Assembly (NCBI RefSeq): GCF_002001125.1
Contig: NZ_MUNV01000016.1
Span: forward strand, 1 to 64,000
Source of the DNA: Rhodanobacter sp. B04
Lineage (GTDB): Bacteria; Pseudomonadota; Gammaproteobacteria; Xanthomonadales; Rhodanobacteraceae
Length of the DNA stretch: 64,000 nt
Reading direction: 5' to 3'
Shown here: positions 1 to 6,537 of the stretch, in pieces
How the letters are laid out: every line of letters begins with the position of its first letter
Numbering within the stretch: position 1 is the first letter of the stretch
Program-made: the position numbers and the translations under genes
The notes under the pieces: generated by a model
Seen by the model: the letters and a program-made list of their open reading frames with translations, nothing else
Database searches by the model: none
What the model was told of the DNA's origin: nothing

Positions 1-1
1 C

Positions 2-115
2 CCGGACAAAGCTTCAAAGATTGTTGTTCAATTGTTGCAAGAGCTGCGCGCCGTGCCTCCGCGCAAAGTATCGTCTAACTACTCGTTCAAGGCGGACGGC
101 TACGCCGCCGCTTAA
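2..115 (+). CDS. 3' end of a cassette gene reading into attC (partial)
   Basis: An open frame enters from the left edge and stops at TAA 113-115, inside the first attC site. It reads PDKASKIVVQLLQELRAV and continues into the attC-encoded tail NYSFKADGYAAA. That tail is what this attC family encodes when a cassette gene has no stop before the recombination site. The body is too short to assign a family. The alternative frame 1 would stop at TAA 76-78, exactly at the attC start, as the other cassette genes here do, so the frame choice is uncertain. Confidence 0.35.
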   Translation, partial: PDKASKIVVQLLQELRAVPPRKVSSNYSFKADGYAAA

Positions 116-129
116 CTCCAGCGTTAGCC
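73..129 (+). repeat. attC site 1 (integron cassette recombination site)
   Basis: The site runs from a left core GTCTAAC (73-79) to a right core GTTAGCC (123-129). Between them is an imperfect inverted repeat with the internal boxes GTTCAAG and CTTAACTC. It is the first of five near-identical copies on the same strand, each just after a small gene, which is the arrangement of an integron cassette array. Confidence 0.88.
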
Positions 130-133
130 ATCA

Positions 134-439
134 ATGATCTCCATAAGCCAACGAACCAGAGACATCGTTTTCCGCAGCGGCGTTGCGCTTTTTGTCGTGG
201 GTGGTGCACTTGCCTATTGGTCGCTTCAACGTTTCAACGACTTACCCAACTACCTGCGTATCGCTACCTTCATCCCCATCATGAGTTCGTATGTCATGCT
301 GCGTATCGACCAATATCGCAACTGGAGCTCCGTCACAGGCATCGCTCGCGGTTATGCAATCGGGGCATTACTCGCGCCACCAATGCTTTTGGTGGGTTCT
401 CTCGTTTGGCTTCTTGCCGCACCAGCTGCGCATGGCTAA
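134..439 (+). CDS. small membrane protein in cassette A
   Basis: A 101-residue protein with two or three hydrophobic segments: about residues 16-30 (VALFVVGGALAYW), 41-56, and 76-95 (GALLAPPMLLVGSLVWLL). I do not recognise a family. The start is five bases after attC core 1 without an obvious ribosome site, which is usual for the first gene of a cassette. Its stop overlaps the start of the next gene by 8 bases, so cassette A carries two genes that are probably translationally coupled. Base composition is visibly lower in GC than the chromosomal genes after 2.5 kb. Confidence 0.6.
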   Translation: MISISQRTRDIVFRSGVALFVVGGALAYWSLQRFNDLPNYLRIATFIPIMSSYVMLRIDQYRNWSSVTGIARGYAIGALLAPPMLLVGSLVWLLAAPAAHG

Positions 440-821
440 GCAAACGATCTCCTTGGACAAGGCTTGGCATGGCATCCATTTCTTACTTACTGGCACGGCT
501 TGGGAAGTTAAGGGCCCAGCGGGGCAGGCCATTCTCGGCGGTCGGGAATTTGGTGAAGACATGGGTTACGGGCCAGCTCGTGTGTTGTCAGTAGCTCAGG
601 TAAAAGCAATCGCGGAAGCGCTCGCCAAGATTACGCCTGAGAACCTCTCCGTCCGATACAGCCCGGATGCGATGACAAAGGCCGAGATCTATCCAACTAT
701 CATTTGGAACAGAGAGGGTCCTGAAGCCCTTGTGTTCTTACTCAACTATTACAAGCCTCTTGTTACGTTCTATCGACGCGCAGCCGAGAAAGGGCAACTT
801 GTGGTTATTGCCATTACGTAG
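432..821 (+). CDS. YfbM-like DUF1877 family protein in cassette A
   Basis: A 129-residue protein that opens with MAKQTISLDKAWHGIHFLLT and later has GEDMGYGPARVLS and YYKPLVTFYRRAAEKG. These are the characteristic segments of the YfbM/DUF1877 family, small cytoplasmic proteins of unknown biochemical role. The ATG at 432 was preferred over the further upstream frame because family proteins begin at the LDKAWHGIH segment and because it gives an 8-base overlap with the preceding gene. The stop TAG (819-821) abuts attC site 2. DUF1877 genes occur in mobile and accessory regions, so a cassette location is plausible. Confidence 0.8.
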   Translation: MAKQTISLDKAWHGIHFLLTGTAWEVKGPAGQAILGGREFGEDMGYGPARVLSVAQVKAIAEALAKITPENLSVRYSPDAMTKAEIYPTIIWNREGPEALVFLLNYYKPLVTFYRRAAEKGQLVVIAIT

Positions 822-878
822 CCCTAACCATTCGTTCAAGGCGGACGCCTCCGGTGCCGCTTAACTCCAGCGTTAGAC
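822..878 (+). repeat. attC site 2
   Basis: Left core CCCTAAC (822-828) and right core GTTAGAC (872-878) flank the same palindromic body as site 1, with a slightly diverged loop. It closes cassette A (about 124-872). Confidence 0.88.
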
Positions 879-881
879 ACT

Positions 882-1352
882 ATGGAATATACGCTTCACT
901 ACCGATCCACACGCGCCGAGATTTGGCGCTGGTACTGGCGCTCTTGGAGAACCAAGTATTGGTGGCAGCAATGCCTAATGGCTGCCTTCGTAACTATGAT
1001 CGCCCTGAGTATCTCTGCTGCGCCTTTCAGCTTTCGTCAATTCGGAACGTCCTTCGCCGTTGTTCTGCCCCTAGTCGTCGTTGGTTTGGCTTTACGCACG
1101 CAAGTCCTATTCAAAAATGAGGAGCGCGTCCTCTCTGTTGGCCCATCGGGTTGGTCTACCCGCATCGGTAAAAAATCAGGGGCCCGGTCGTGGGCTGAAG
1201 TTGCAACGGTCCAAGAAGCGCAGGATGCTGTTGTCATTGTTGGCACTAATGGCAATGGTCTCATCATTCCTTCTCGGGCTTTTCCAGACACGGCATCCAA
1301 ACAACAATTCTTCATCGACGCTCGGCGTTGGCACGATGGTCGTGGCGTCTAA
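882..1352 (+). CDS. YcxB-like membrane protein in cassette B
   Basis: A 156-residue protein with a short polar N-terminus and two hydrophobic segments, about residues 33-50 (LMAAFVTMIALSISAAPF) and 58-72 (FAVVLPLVVVGLALRT). A C-terminal soluble part holds SVGPSGWSTRIG, SWAEVATVQEAQDAVVIV and IIPSRAFP. This layout matches YcxB-like (YcxB_C) proteins, whose function is unknown. The ATG lies four bases after attC core 2 and the TAA is formed by the left core of attC site 3. The assignment rests on layout and a few motifs, so it is moderate. Confidence 0.65.
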   Translation: MEYTLHYRSTRAEIWRWYWRSWRTKYWWQQCLMAAFVTMIALSISAAPFSFRQFGTSFAVVLPLVVVGLALRTQVLFKNEERVLSVGPSGWSTRIGKKSGARSWAEVATVQEAQDAVVIVGTNGNGLIIPSRAFPDTASKQQFFIDARRWHDGRGV

Positions 1353-1405
1353 CTATTCGTTCAAGGCGGACGGGGCTACGCCGCCGCTTAACTCTAGCGT
1401 TAGGC
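1347..1405 (+). repeat. attC site 3
   Basis: Left core GTCTAAC (1347-1353) and right core GTTAGGC (1399-1405). This copy is two bases longer than copies 1, 2, 4 and 5 because of an insertion in the apical loop (cggggctacg). It closes cassette B (about 873-1399). Confidence 0.88.
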
Positions 1406-1423
1406 GTTAATGGAGAGATCACA

Positions 1424-1837
1424 TTGATCCGATATATGTTCACCGCATTCTTGCTGGTTGCCAGCACAGCCTCAGCTGCCGAGCGCTTCATCCCACCGCC
1501 CGCCCCGCAGATAGTTGAAGGCTCGCCAGTCGCAGTGGAGCGAGAGGTGCTTGGCTCAGATCAAATCATCCACATTCCTAGATCGTCTCCAGCTCGCTTC
1601 CACCAGCTCGTCGGCGACTATGTGGTCGGTCTCTATTGCTCTGGAGATCATCCTTTCAAGGCGCAGCTCAGTCCTCGGACGTCACCTTTTGGCTCAGTCA
1701 ATGAGGAACTTATCTTTCTAACGCTCCCGGACGGGCAGGACTCTAACTGCGTCCTGACAATCCTCGATCGCTCCGCTTATCCATGGAAGCGCCTCTTCCA
1801 CGGTCCGATAGGCTCGATTCCGAAGATCACGGATTAG
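1424..1837 (+). CDS. secreted hypothetical protein in cassette C
   Basis: About 137 residues. The N-terminus MFTAFLLVASTASAAERF is a clear Sec signal peptide with an ASA-A cleavage site. The rest is a small periplasmic or secreted domain with two cysteines (LYCSGD and SNCVLT) that could form a disulfide. I do not recognise the family. A TTG at 1424 follows a good GGAG ribosome site (1412-1415) at normal spacing and gives the leader LIRYMFTAF. The ATG at 1436 is the alternative start and lacks such a site. It is the only gene of its cassette. Confidence 0.6.
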   Translation: MIRYMFTAFLLVASTASAAERFIPPPAPQIVEGSPVAVEREVLGSDQIIHIPRSSPARFHQLVGDYVVGLYCSGDHPFKAQLSPRTSPFGSVNEELIFLTLPDGQDSNCVLTILDRSAYPWKRLFHGPIGSIPKITD

Positions 1838-1838
1838 C

Positions 1839-1895
1839 ACCTAACCATTCGTTCAAGGCGGACGGCTTCGCCGCCGCTTAACTCCAGCGTCAGGC
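1839..1895 (+). repeat. attC site 4 with altered right core
   Basis: Left core ACCTAAC (1839-1845). The right core reads GTCAGGC (1889-1895) rather than GTTRRRY, a change of the second core T to C. The palindromic body is intact. Confidence 0.82.
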
Positions 1896-1898
1896 ATC

Positions 1899-2321
1899 AT
1901 GAAAACACTCTTCCAAAAAGTAGCGTTGCTTGCGACCTTTATCATTTCCACCTCTGCATCTGCCGCACAGGCGGAAGTTCGCTTCATAAAGTTTCCAAAC
2001 CGCGATGTCGGGCGACTAGGGCAGATCGATAAATTGACCATAACGGTAGCGTGCAGTCGGATATCGCAGCTTGCGAACATTCCGGAGCTATATAACATCC
2101 GTATGGGTTACGAAATGCCCACCCTAAATGATTTCGAAGCAACACCAAGACTGGGCGCTGCAGCAGTTGACTTGCGGCGATGGAACAATGTCATAGGGAT
2201 CTTGATTCCGGCCGACGCGGATAGCGCGTCGTGCTTTTCTGTGACAGTTACAGCGGTAGGGCGTGGCGCTGGAGTTTCTGATGTCACACAGAAATGGACC
2301 GGGCATGAACTTGGCTTCTAA
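1899..2321 (+). CDS. secreted hypothetical protein in cassette D
   Basis: A 140-residue protein with a signal peptide MKTLFQKVALLATFIIS followed by an ASAAQA cleavage region. The mature part has two cysteines (VACSR and SASCFSV), a pattern also seen in the product of cassette C although the two share no obvious sequence. No family recognised. The ATG is three bases after the attC core 4, and the stop lies just before attC site 5. Both secreted cassette proteins are predicted to act outside the cytoplasm. Confidence 0.6.
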   Translation: MKTLFQKVALLATFIISTSASAAQAEVRFIKFPNRDVGRLGQIDKLTITVACSRISQLANIPELYNIRMGYEMPTLNDFEATPRLGAAAVDLRRWNNVIGILIPADADSASCFSVTVTAVGRGAGVSDVTQKWTGHELGF

Positions 2322-2326
2322 AGTTT

Positions 2327-2383
2327 GCCTAACATCTCGTTCAAGGCGCACGGCTTCGCCACCGCTCAATTCCAGCGTAAGGC
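2327..2383 (+). repeat. attC site 5, degenerate, end of array
   Basis: Left core GCCTAAC (2327-2333) is normal. The right core reads GTAAGGC (2377-2383), and the body has drifted (GCGCACGG and CTCAATTC in place of the usual GCGGACGG and CTTAACTC). This is the last copy before ordinary chromosomal genes begin, so it marks the edge of the cassette array. Confidence 0.78.
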
Positions 2384-2404
2384 GCACATGGCGCGTGCGA
2401 TTCC

Positions 2405-2427
2405 TCCGGCCTTCGCCGGAATGACGG
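2405..2427. repeat. half copy of the GTCATTCC-type palindromic repeat
   Basis: CCGGCCTTCGCCGGAATGAC is one arm of the same repeat found complete at 10460-10558 and 29645-29728. It lies between the last attC and gnd, so this repeat family can settle at the array border. Confidence 0.6.
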
Positions 2428-2487
2428 TTCGGCGTGTTTTCGGGGCTTTCGGAAATCACTTCTGCAAAGCCAGAACACCGTGCTGCC

Positions 2488-3393
2488 CTACTCTTTCTTG
2501 ATCGCATGGCCGCCAAATTCGTTGCGCATCGAGGCCAGCAGCTTGTCGGCGAACGAATCGTTGTCGCGCGAGCGGAAGCGTTCCATCAGCGACAAGGTGA
2601 TCACCGGGGCGGACACGTTGAGTTCGAGCGCGGCGTCGACGGTCCAGCGGCCTTCGCCGGAGTCGACCACGTAGGGCGCGATGCCGTCCATGTTCGGGTT
2701 CTTGCCCAGCGCATCGGTGGTCAGGTCGAGCAGCCAGGAGCGCACCACGCTGCCGTAGCGCCAGATCTCGCCGACCTGGTGCAGGTCGAGGCCGAAGTCC
2801 TCCTTGTGCTTGAGGATCGAGAAGCCCTCGGCGTAGGCCTGCATCATGCCGTACTCGATGCCGTTGTGGACCATCTTGGTGTAGTGGCCGGAACCGACCG
2901 GACCGACGCGGCCCCAGCCCTGGTCCTTGCCGGGCGCCAGCGTTTCGAAGATCGGCCGCAGCGCCTCGACGGCCTGCTCGTCGCCGCCGATCATCATGCT
3001 GTAACCCTCCTTCAGGCCCCACACGCCGCCGCTGGTGCCGCAATCGACGTAGTTGAGTTTCTTGTCGGCATATGTCTTGGCACGACGCAGCGTGTCCTTG
3101 TAGTTGGAGTTGCCGCCGTCGATCACGGTGTCGCCCGGCGCGAGCGCGGACAACAGCGCGTCGACGGTGTCGTCGGTGATCTTGCCGGACGGCACCATCA
3201 GCCATAGCACGCGCGGCGCGGGCAGCGTCTTGACCAGCGCCTGCAGCGAGTCGGCCGACGCTCCGCCCTGTGCTTCCAGCGCCTTGCGCGCATCTGCGCT
3301 CGGGTCGAAGCCGGTGACCTTGTGGCCACCTTGCAGCAGACGTTCCGCCATGTTGGCGCCCATCTTGCCGAGACCGATCATGCCAAGTTCCAT
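2488..3393 (-). CDS. gnd: 6-phosphogluconate dehydrogenase, decarboxylating (short form)
   Basis: A cytoplasmic pentose-phosphate enzyme that oxidises 6-phosphogluconate to ribulose 5-phosphate and CO2. The 301-residue length is that of the short GndA/YqeC-like class, often NAD-preferring, not the 470-residue E. coli type. The N-terminal Rossmann motif is GMIGLGKMGANM, followed by GNSNYKDT, the catalytic-region segment CGTSGGVWG and the substrate helix KMVHNGIEYGMMQ. A ribosome site AAGGA precedes the ATG. It reads the same way as the next two genes with a 100-base gap, so it may be co-transcribed with the glucanase locus, supplying NAD(P)H from released glucose. That link is inference. Confidence 0.93.
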   Translation of the reverse strand: MELGMIGLGKMGANMAERLLQGGHKVTGFDPSADARKALEAQGGASADSLQALVKTLPAPRVLWLMVPSGKITDDTVDALLSALAPGDTVIDGGNSNYKDTLRRAKTYADKKLNYVDCGTSGGVWGLKEGYSMMIGGDEQAVEALRPIFETLAPGKDQGWGRVGPVGSGHYTKMVHNGIEYGMMQAYAEGFSILKHKEDFGLDLHQVGEIWRYGSVVRSWLLDLTTDALGKNPNMDGIAPYVVDSGEGRWTVDAALELNVSAPVITLSLMERFRSRDNDSFADKLLASMRNEFGGHAIKKE

Positions 3394-3493
3394 AACGTGT
3401 CCTTAGGTTGGGGGTGACGAGATGACAAGTTGTCCATCTTACGCAGGCCGCGATAAATCGGCGTGAGCGCAACAGCCTGCATGTGCTTGACGA

Positions 3494-5014
3494 TCAGCCT
3501 GCCAGCCAGCGCTGCAACCTTGCGCGCAGCCGCTGGGTGACGCGGGTGCGCATATAGGCCTTGGCGGCCTCGCGGATCGCCTCGGCCTGGGTTGGGTAGG
3601 CGTGGATGACTTGCGCCAGCGTGCGCAGGCCGATGCCGGCGACCATGGCCAGGGTGATCTCGTTGATCATCTCGCCGGCATGGCGGGCCACGATGGTGGC
3701 GCCGAGGATGGTGTCGGTGCCGTCGCGGATATGGATTTTCACGAAGCCGATCTCTTCGCTGTCGGTCACCGCGCGGTCGATCTGGTGCATCGGCACGGTA
3801 AAGGTCTTGACCGGGATGCCTTGCCGGTTGGCCTCGCGCACGTACATGCCGACATGCGAGATTTCCGGGTCGGTATAGGTACACCACGGGATGACCAGCT
3901 TGCTGAGGCGCTTGCGACCGCGCATCAAGGCGTTGTGCACCACGATGCGCGCCGAGGCGGCCGCGGTGTCGGTGTACTGCTCTTGCAGGCAGACATCGCC
4001 GGCGGCATAGATGCGCGAGTTGCTGGTGCACAGGAAATCATCGATTGCTATGCCGGCGGCGGCATCGTAGTCGACGCCCGCCGTTTCCAGATCCAGCCCC
4101 TGCACGTTCGGCACACGGCCGACCCCGGTGAGGATCGCGTCGACCTCGATGGTGCTGCGGTAATCGGCGCTGATCAGATCGACCAGCTTGTGGCCGTTCT
4201 CCATTCGCACGCCAGTGACCTGCGTATTCAGCCGCACCTCGAGGCCGTCGCGCGCGAACGCATCGGAAAGAATCTGCGCGGCGTCGCGTTCCTCCCGCTC
4301 GAGGAACAGCGGCTTGTCCTGCACGATGGTGACGTTCGCACCGAGATGCCGAAACGCCTGGGCCAGCTCGCAGCCGACCGGGCCGCCGCCGATCACCAGC
4401 AGGCGCGGCGGCAGTTCGGTCAGGTTGAAGACGTTGGCATTGGTCAGGAAACCGGCTTCGCGCAACCCCGGGATGCTCGGTACGTGCGGGCGCGTGCCGG
4501 TGGCGATCATCGCCTTGGCGAAGCGCAGCTTCTGCTCGTTCACCATCAGCGTGTCGGGCCCGGCAAAGCGCACATTGCCGAAGAACATGTCGACGCCGAG
4601 CGCCGCCAGCCGGCGTACCGAGGAACGACCGCTGAGGTGGCTGCGGATGCGCCGCACGCGCGCCATCACCGCCGCGAAGTCGACTTCAATATTGTCCGGA
4701 ACCTTCGCGCCATAGCGGGCCGCATCGCGCATCTCGGCATACAGCCGCGCGGTACGGATCAGCGCCTTGGAAGGCACGCAACCGGTGTTGAGGCAGGTGC
4801 CGCCGATCAGGTGGCGCTCGACCATCGCCACCTTGACGCCCATCGCGATGGCCAGTTCCGCGGCGGCGATGCCGGCGGATCCGGCGCCGACGATGATCAG
4901 CGCGTAGCGATCCACCGGCTCCGGATTGACCCACGCCTGCGGATGCACGTCGGCGAGCCGCTTGTTTTCGCAGGCATCCTGCGGCGTGGTGACGGTGGCA
5001 TCGAACGGCGGCAT
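3494..5014 (-). CDS. FAD-dependent pyridine nucleotide-disulfide oxidoreductase
   Basis: A 506-residue flavoprotein of the mercuric reductase/dihydrolipoyl dehydrogenase family. It has the FAD motif IIVGAGSAGIAAAE near residue 40, the redox-active disulfide GGTCLNTGCVPSK, the NAD(P)-binding segment VIGGGPVGCELA and the second FAD motif YAAGDV. The dimerisation domain ends in HAYPTQAEAIREAAKAY, which holds the His-Glu active-site pair region. There is no N-terminal HMA domain and no C-terminal cysteine pair, so it is not a true MerA. The ATG at 5014 overlaps the stop of the GH144 gene (TGATG), indicating coupling. An earlier in-frame start would add a tail lacking family resemblance. The substrate is unknown. 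Confidence 0.88.
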   Translation of the reverse strand: MPPFDATVTTPQDACENKRLADVHPQAWVNPEPVDRYALIIVGAGSAGIAAAELAIAMGVKVAMVERHLIGGTCLNTGCVPSKALIRTARLYAEMRDAARYGAKVPDNIEVDFAAVMARVRRIRSHLSGRSSVRRLAALGVDMFFGNVRFAGPDTLMVNEQKLRFAKAMIATGTRPHVPSIPGLREAGFLTNANVFNLTELPPRLLVIGGGPVGCELAQAFRHLGANVTIVQDKPLFLEREERDAAQILSDAFARDGLEVRLNTQVTGVRMENGHKLVDLISADYRSTIEVDAILTGVGRVPNVQGLDLETAGVDYDAAAGIAIDDFLCTSNSRIYAAGDVCLQEQYTDTAAASARIVVHNALMRGRKRLSKLVIPWCTYTDPEISHVGMYVREANRQGIPVKTFTVPMHQIDRAVTDSEEIGFVKIHIRDGTDTILGATIVARHAGEMINEITLAMVAGIGLRTLAQVIHAYPTQAEAIREAAKAYMRTRVTQRLRARLQRWLAG

Positions 5015-6333
5015 CAGCGCGTTCCTTCCGCATGGCCTTGGCGCAACCAGCCACCCTCGAATCCGGCGCGCTGCAGGCCGTCGCTGAGGTAGCGGCAACC
5101 GCGCGTCAGTTGCCAGATGAAGCCGCTGCGGTGGTTCTCGATCATCATCAACACGACGCCCTGGTCAAGCCCGTAATGGCCTGCCGACACCCACGGCTGT
5201 CCGTCGCTGGCACCCACGCTGGGATTGAAGCCGCTGCACAGCCGGTCGTCGGTCAGGATCTGCGGATAGCGCATCAGCAGGTTGCGCATCGCTTCAAGCA
5301 CCGACTCCGGCGCGAAGGGCAGCGAGGCCAGCACGGCCGGGGGCGAAAGCGTGCCGTCGTCGGGGCCGTAGGGCACGCCGCGTGCCGCGTAGCCGAACAG
5401 GCGCCGTTCCTCGTTGAACACGCCAGGTTGCTCGTCGTTGGGACCGTCGCCGGCGGAAAGCCCCCAGCCGTTTTCGTCGTAGCCCGCGAATTCATGCGGA
5501 TTGAGCTGCGTATACCTGCGCTGGATGGCAACGGCGCTGCGGCTGTTCTCGAAATAATCGAAGCCCTTCTCGCGCATGAAGCTGTCGCGGATGCCGCGCA
5601 GGTCGATCCATGCATGCGAGAACTGATGGACGAACAGCGGACCGGCGTAGAGGTAATCGTGGTCGTACAGGTTTTCCCACTGGTAGGTGGCCGTCCACGC
5701 GGTATAGCAATCGCCCGTGATCGGGTGGGTCGGCGAGCCCAAGGCCAGCACGTAGAGCACGATCGCCTCGCTGTAGCCTTCCCAGCCGTAATGCAGGAAG
5801 CCGCTTTCGGGTTTCCAGCCTTGCTTGATGGTGCCGCCGTCGCCCTGCGCCCACCGCCAGTCGATGCGCCGATAGAGGAAGTCGGCCAGCTCGCGCAGCT
5901 CGGCTTCATCGGGCGTGTCGGCGGTGAAATACAGGCTGGCCGTGAGCACGCCGGCGATCAGCAGCGCGGTGTCGATCATCGACAACTCCGACTGCCACAC
6001 GCGCACACCGGTGTGGATGTCGAGGAAGTGGTAGTAGAAGCCCTTGAAGCCGGTCGCCGTGGGGCTGCCGCTCTGGTCGCTGTCGCGGAAGAAGCGCAGC
6101 GCCGCAAGACTGCGCCGGACGGCCTCGGCACGTTCCAGCCAGCCGCGCTCCACCGCCACCGGCCAGGACGACAGCGCAAAGCCGACCACCGCGATGCTCA
6201 CCGGCGAATTGTCGTGCGAGGTATCGGCGACCAGGCCGTTGCGCGGATTCATGTTCTGCACGAAGTAACCGAAGGCGGCGCACTGCAGCCGGTCGAGCAG
6301 GGCATCGTCCGTGACAGCGGAGAGCGGGCTCAT
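5014..6333 (-). CDS. GH144-type endo-beta-1,2-glucanase (glucoamylase-like family)
   Basis: A 439-residue protein of the glycoamylase-like family (PF10091, COG5368), now represented by GH144 endo-beta-1,2-glucanases. Visible family segments are NPRNGLVADTSHDNSPVSIAVVGFAL, cut here as two blocks at residues 30-55, then SELSMIDTALLIAGVL, WEGYSEAIVLYVLALGS, HQFSHAWIDLRG and GFNPSVG. The start at 6333 has a GAGGGG ribosome site and gives the usual N-terminus. No signal peptide is visible, unlike secreted GH144 enzymes, so the protein is probably cytoplasmic, or secreted by another route. It is divergent from a GH94 protein, which supports a role on beta-1,2-linked glucan. Family assignment is firm; the exact bond is inferred from the neighbour. 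Confidence 0.85.
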   Translation of the reverse strand: MSPLSAVTDDALLDRLQCAAFGYFVQNMNPRNGLVADTSHDNSPVSIAVVGFALSSWPVAVERGWLERAEAVRRSLAALRFFRDSDQSGSPTATGFKGFYYHFLDIHTGVRVWQSELSMIDTALLIAGVLTASLYFTADTPDEAELRELADFLYRRIDWRWAQGDGGTIKQGWKPESGFLHYGWEGYSEAIVLYVLALGSPTHPITGDCYTAWTATYQWENLYDHDYLYAGPLFVHQFSHAWIDLRGIRDSFMREKGFDYFENSRSAVAIQRRYTQLNPHEFAGYDENGWGLSAGDGPNDEQPGVFNEERRLFGYAARGVPYGPDDGTLSPPAVLASLPFAPESVLEAMRNLLMRYPQILTDDRLCSGFNPSVGASDGQPWVSAGHYGLDQGVVLMMIENHRSGFIWQLTRGCRYLSDGLQRAGFEGGWLRQGHAEGTR

Positions 6334-6537
6334 CGGGGACCCCTCGTCGGGTCGAGCGGGTGTTGCGCCTTGTGCATCAACCCGGGTGCGCTGGCGGCGC
6401 ACCGCTCGCTTCGGTCATTCATTGCGCCATCCTACCCCGCGGCAAGGTGAAGCAAAGGTCGACGCCGCCGTCTTGACGCCACGGATGCCGACGCTGGCGC
6501 AAGCTGCGCTTCCGCCGCATACCGCTCAGGACGATCC

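Noticed and set aside
73-2383. The five repeats as a CRISPR array
   Set aside because: Repeats are 57-59 bases, spaced by about 430-690 bases with genes between them, and have attC cores; this is not CRISPR spacing.
3494-5014. Mercuric reductase
   Set aside because: The C-terminal Cys pair and N-terminal HMA domain of MerA are absent, and no mer genes are near.
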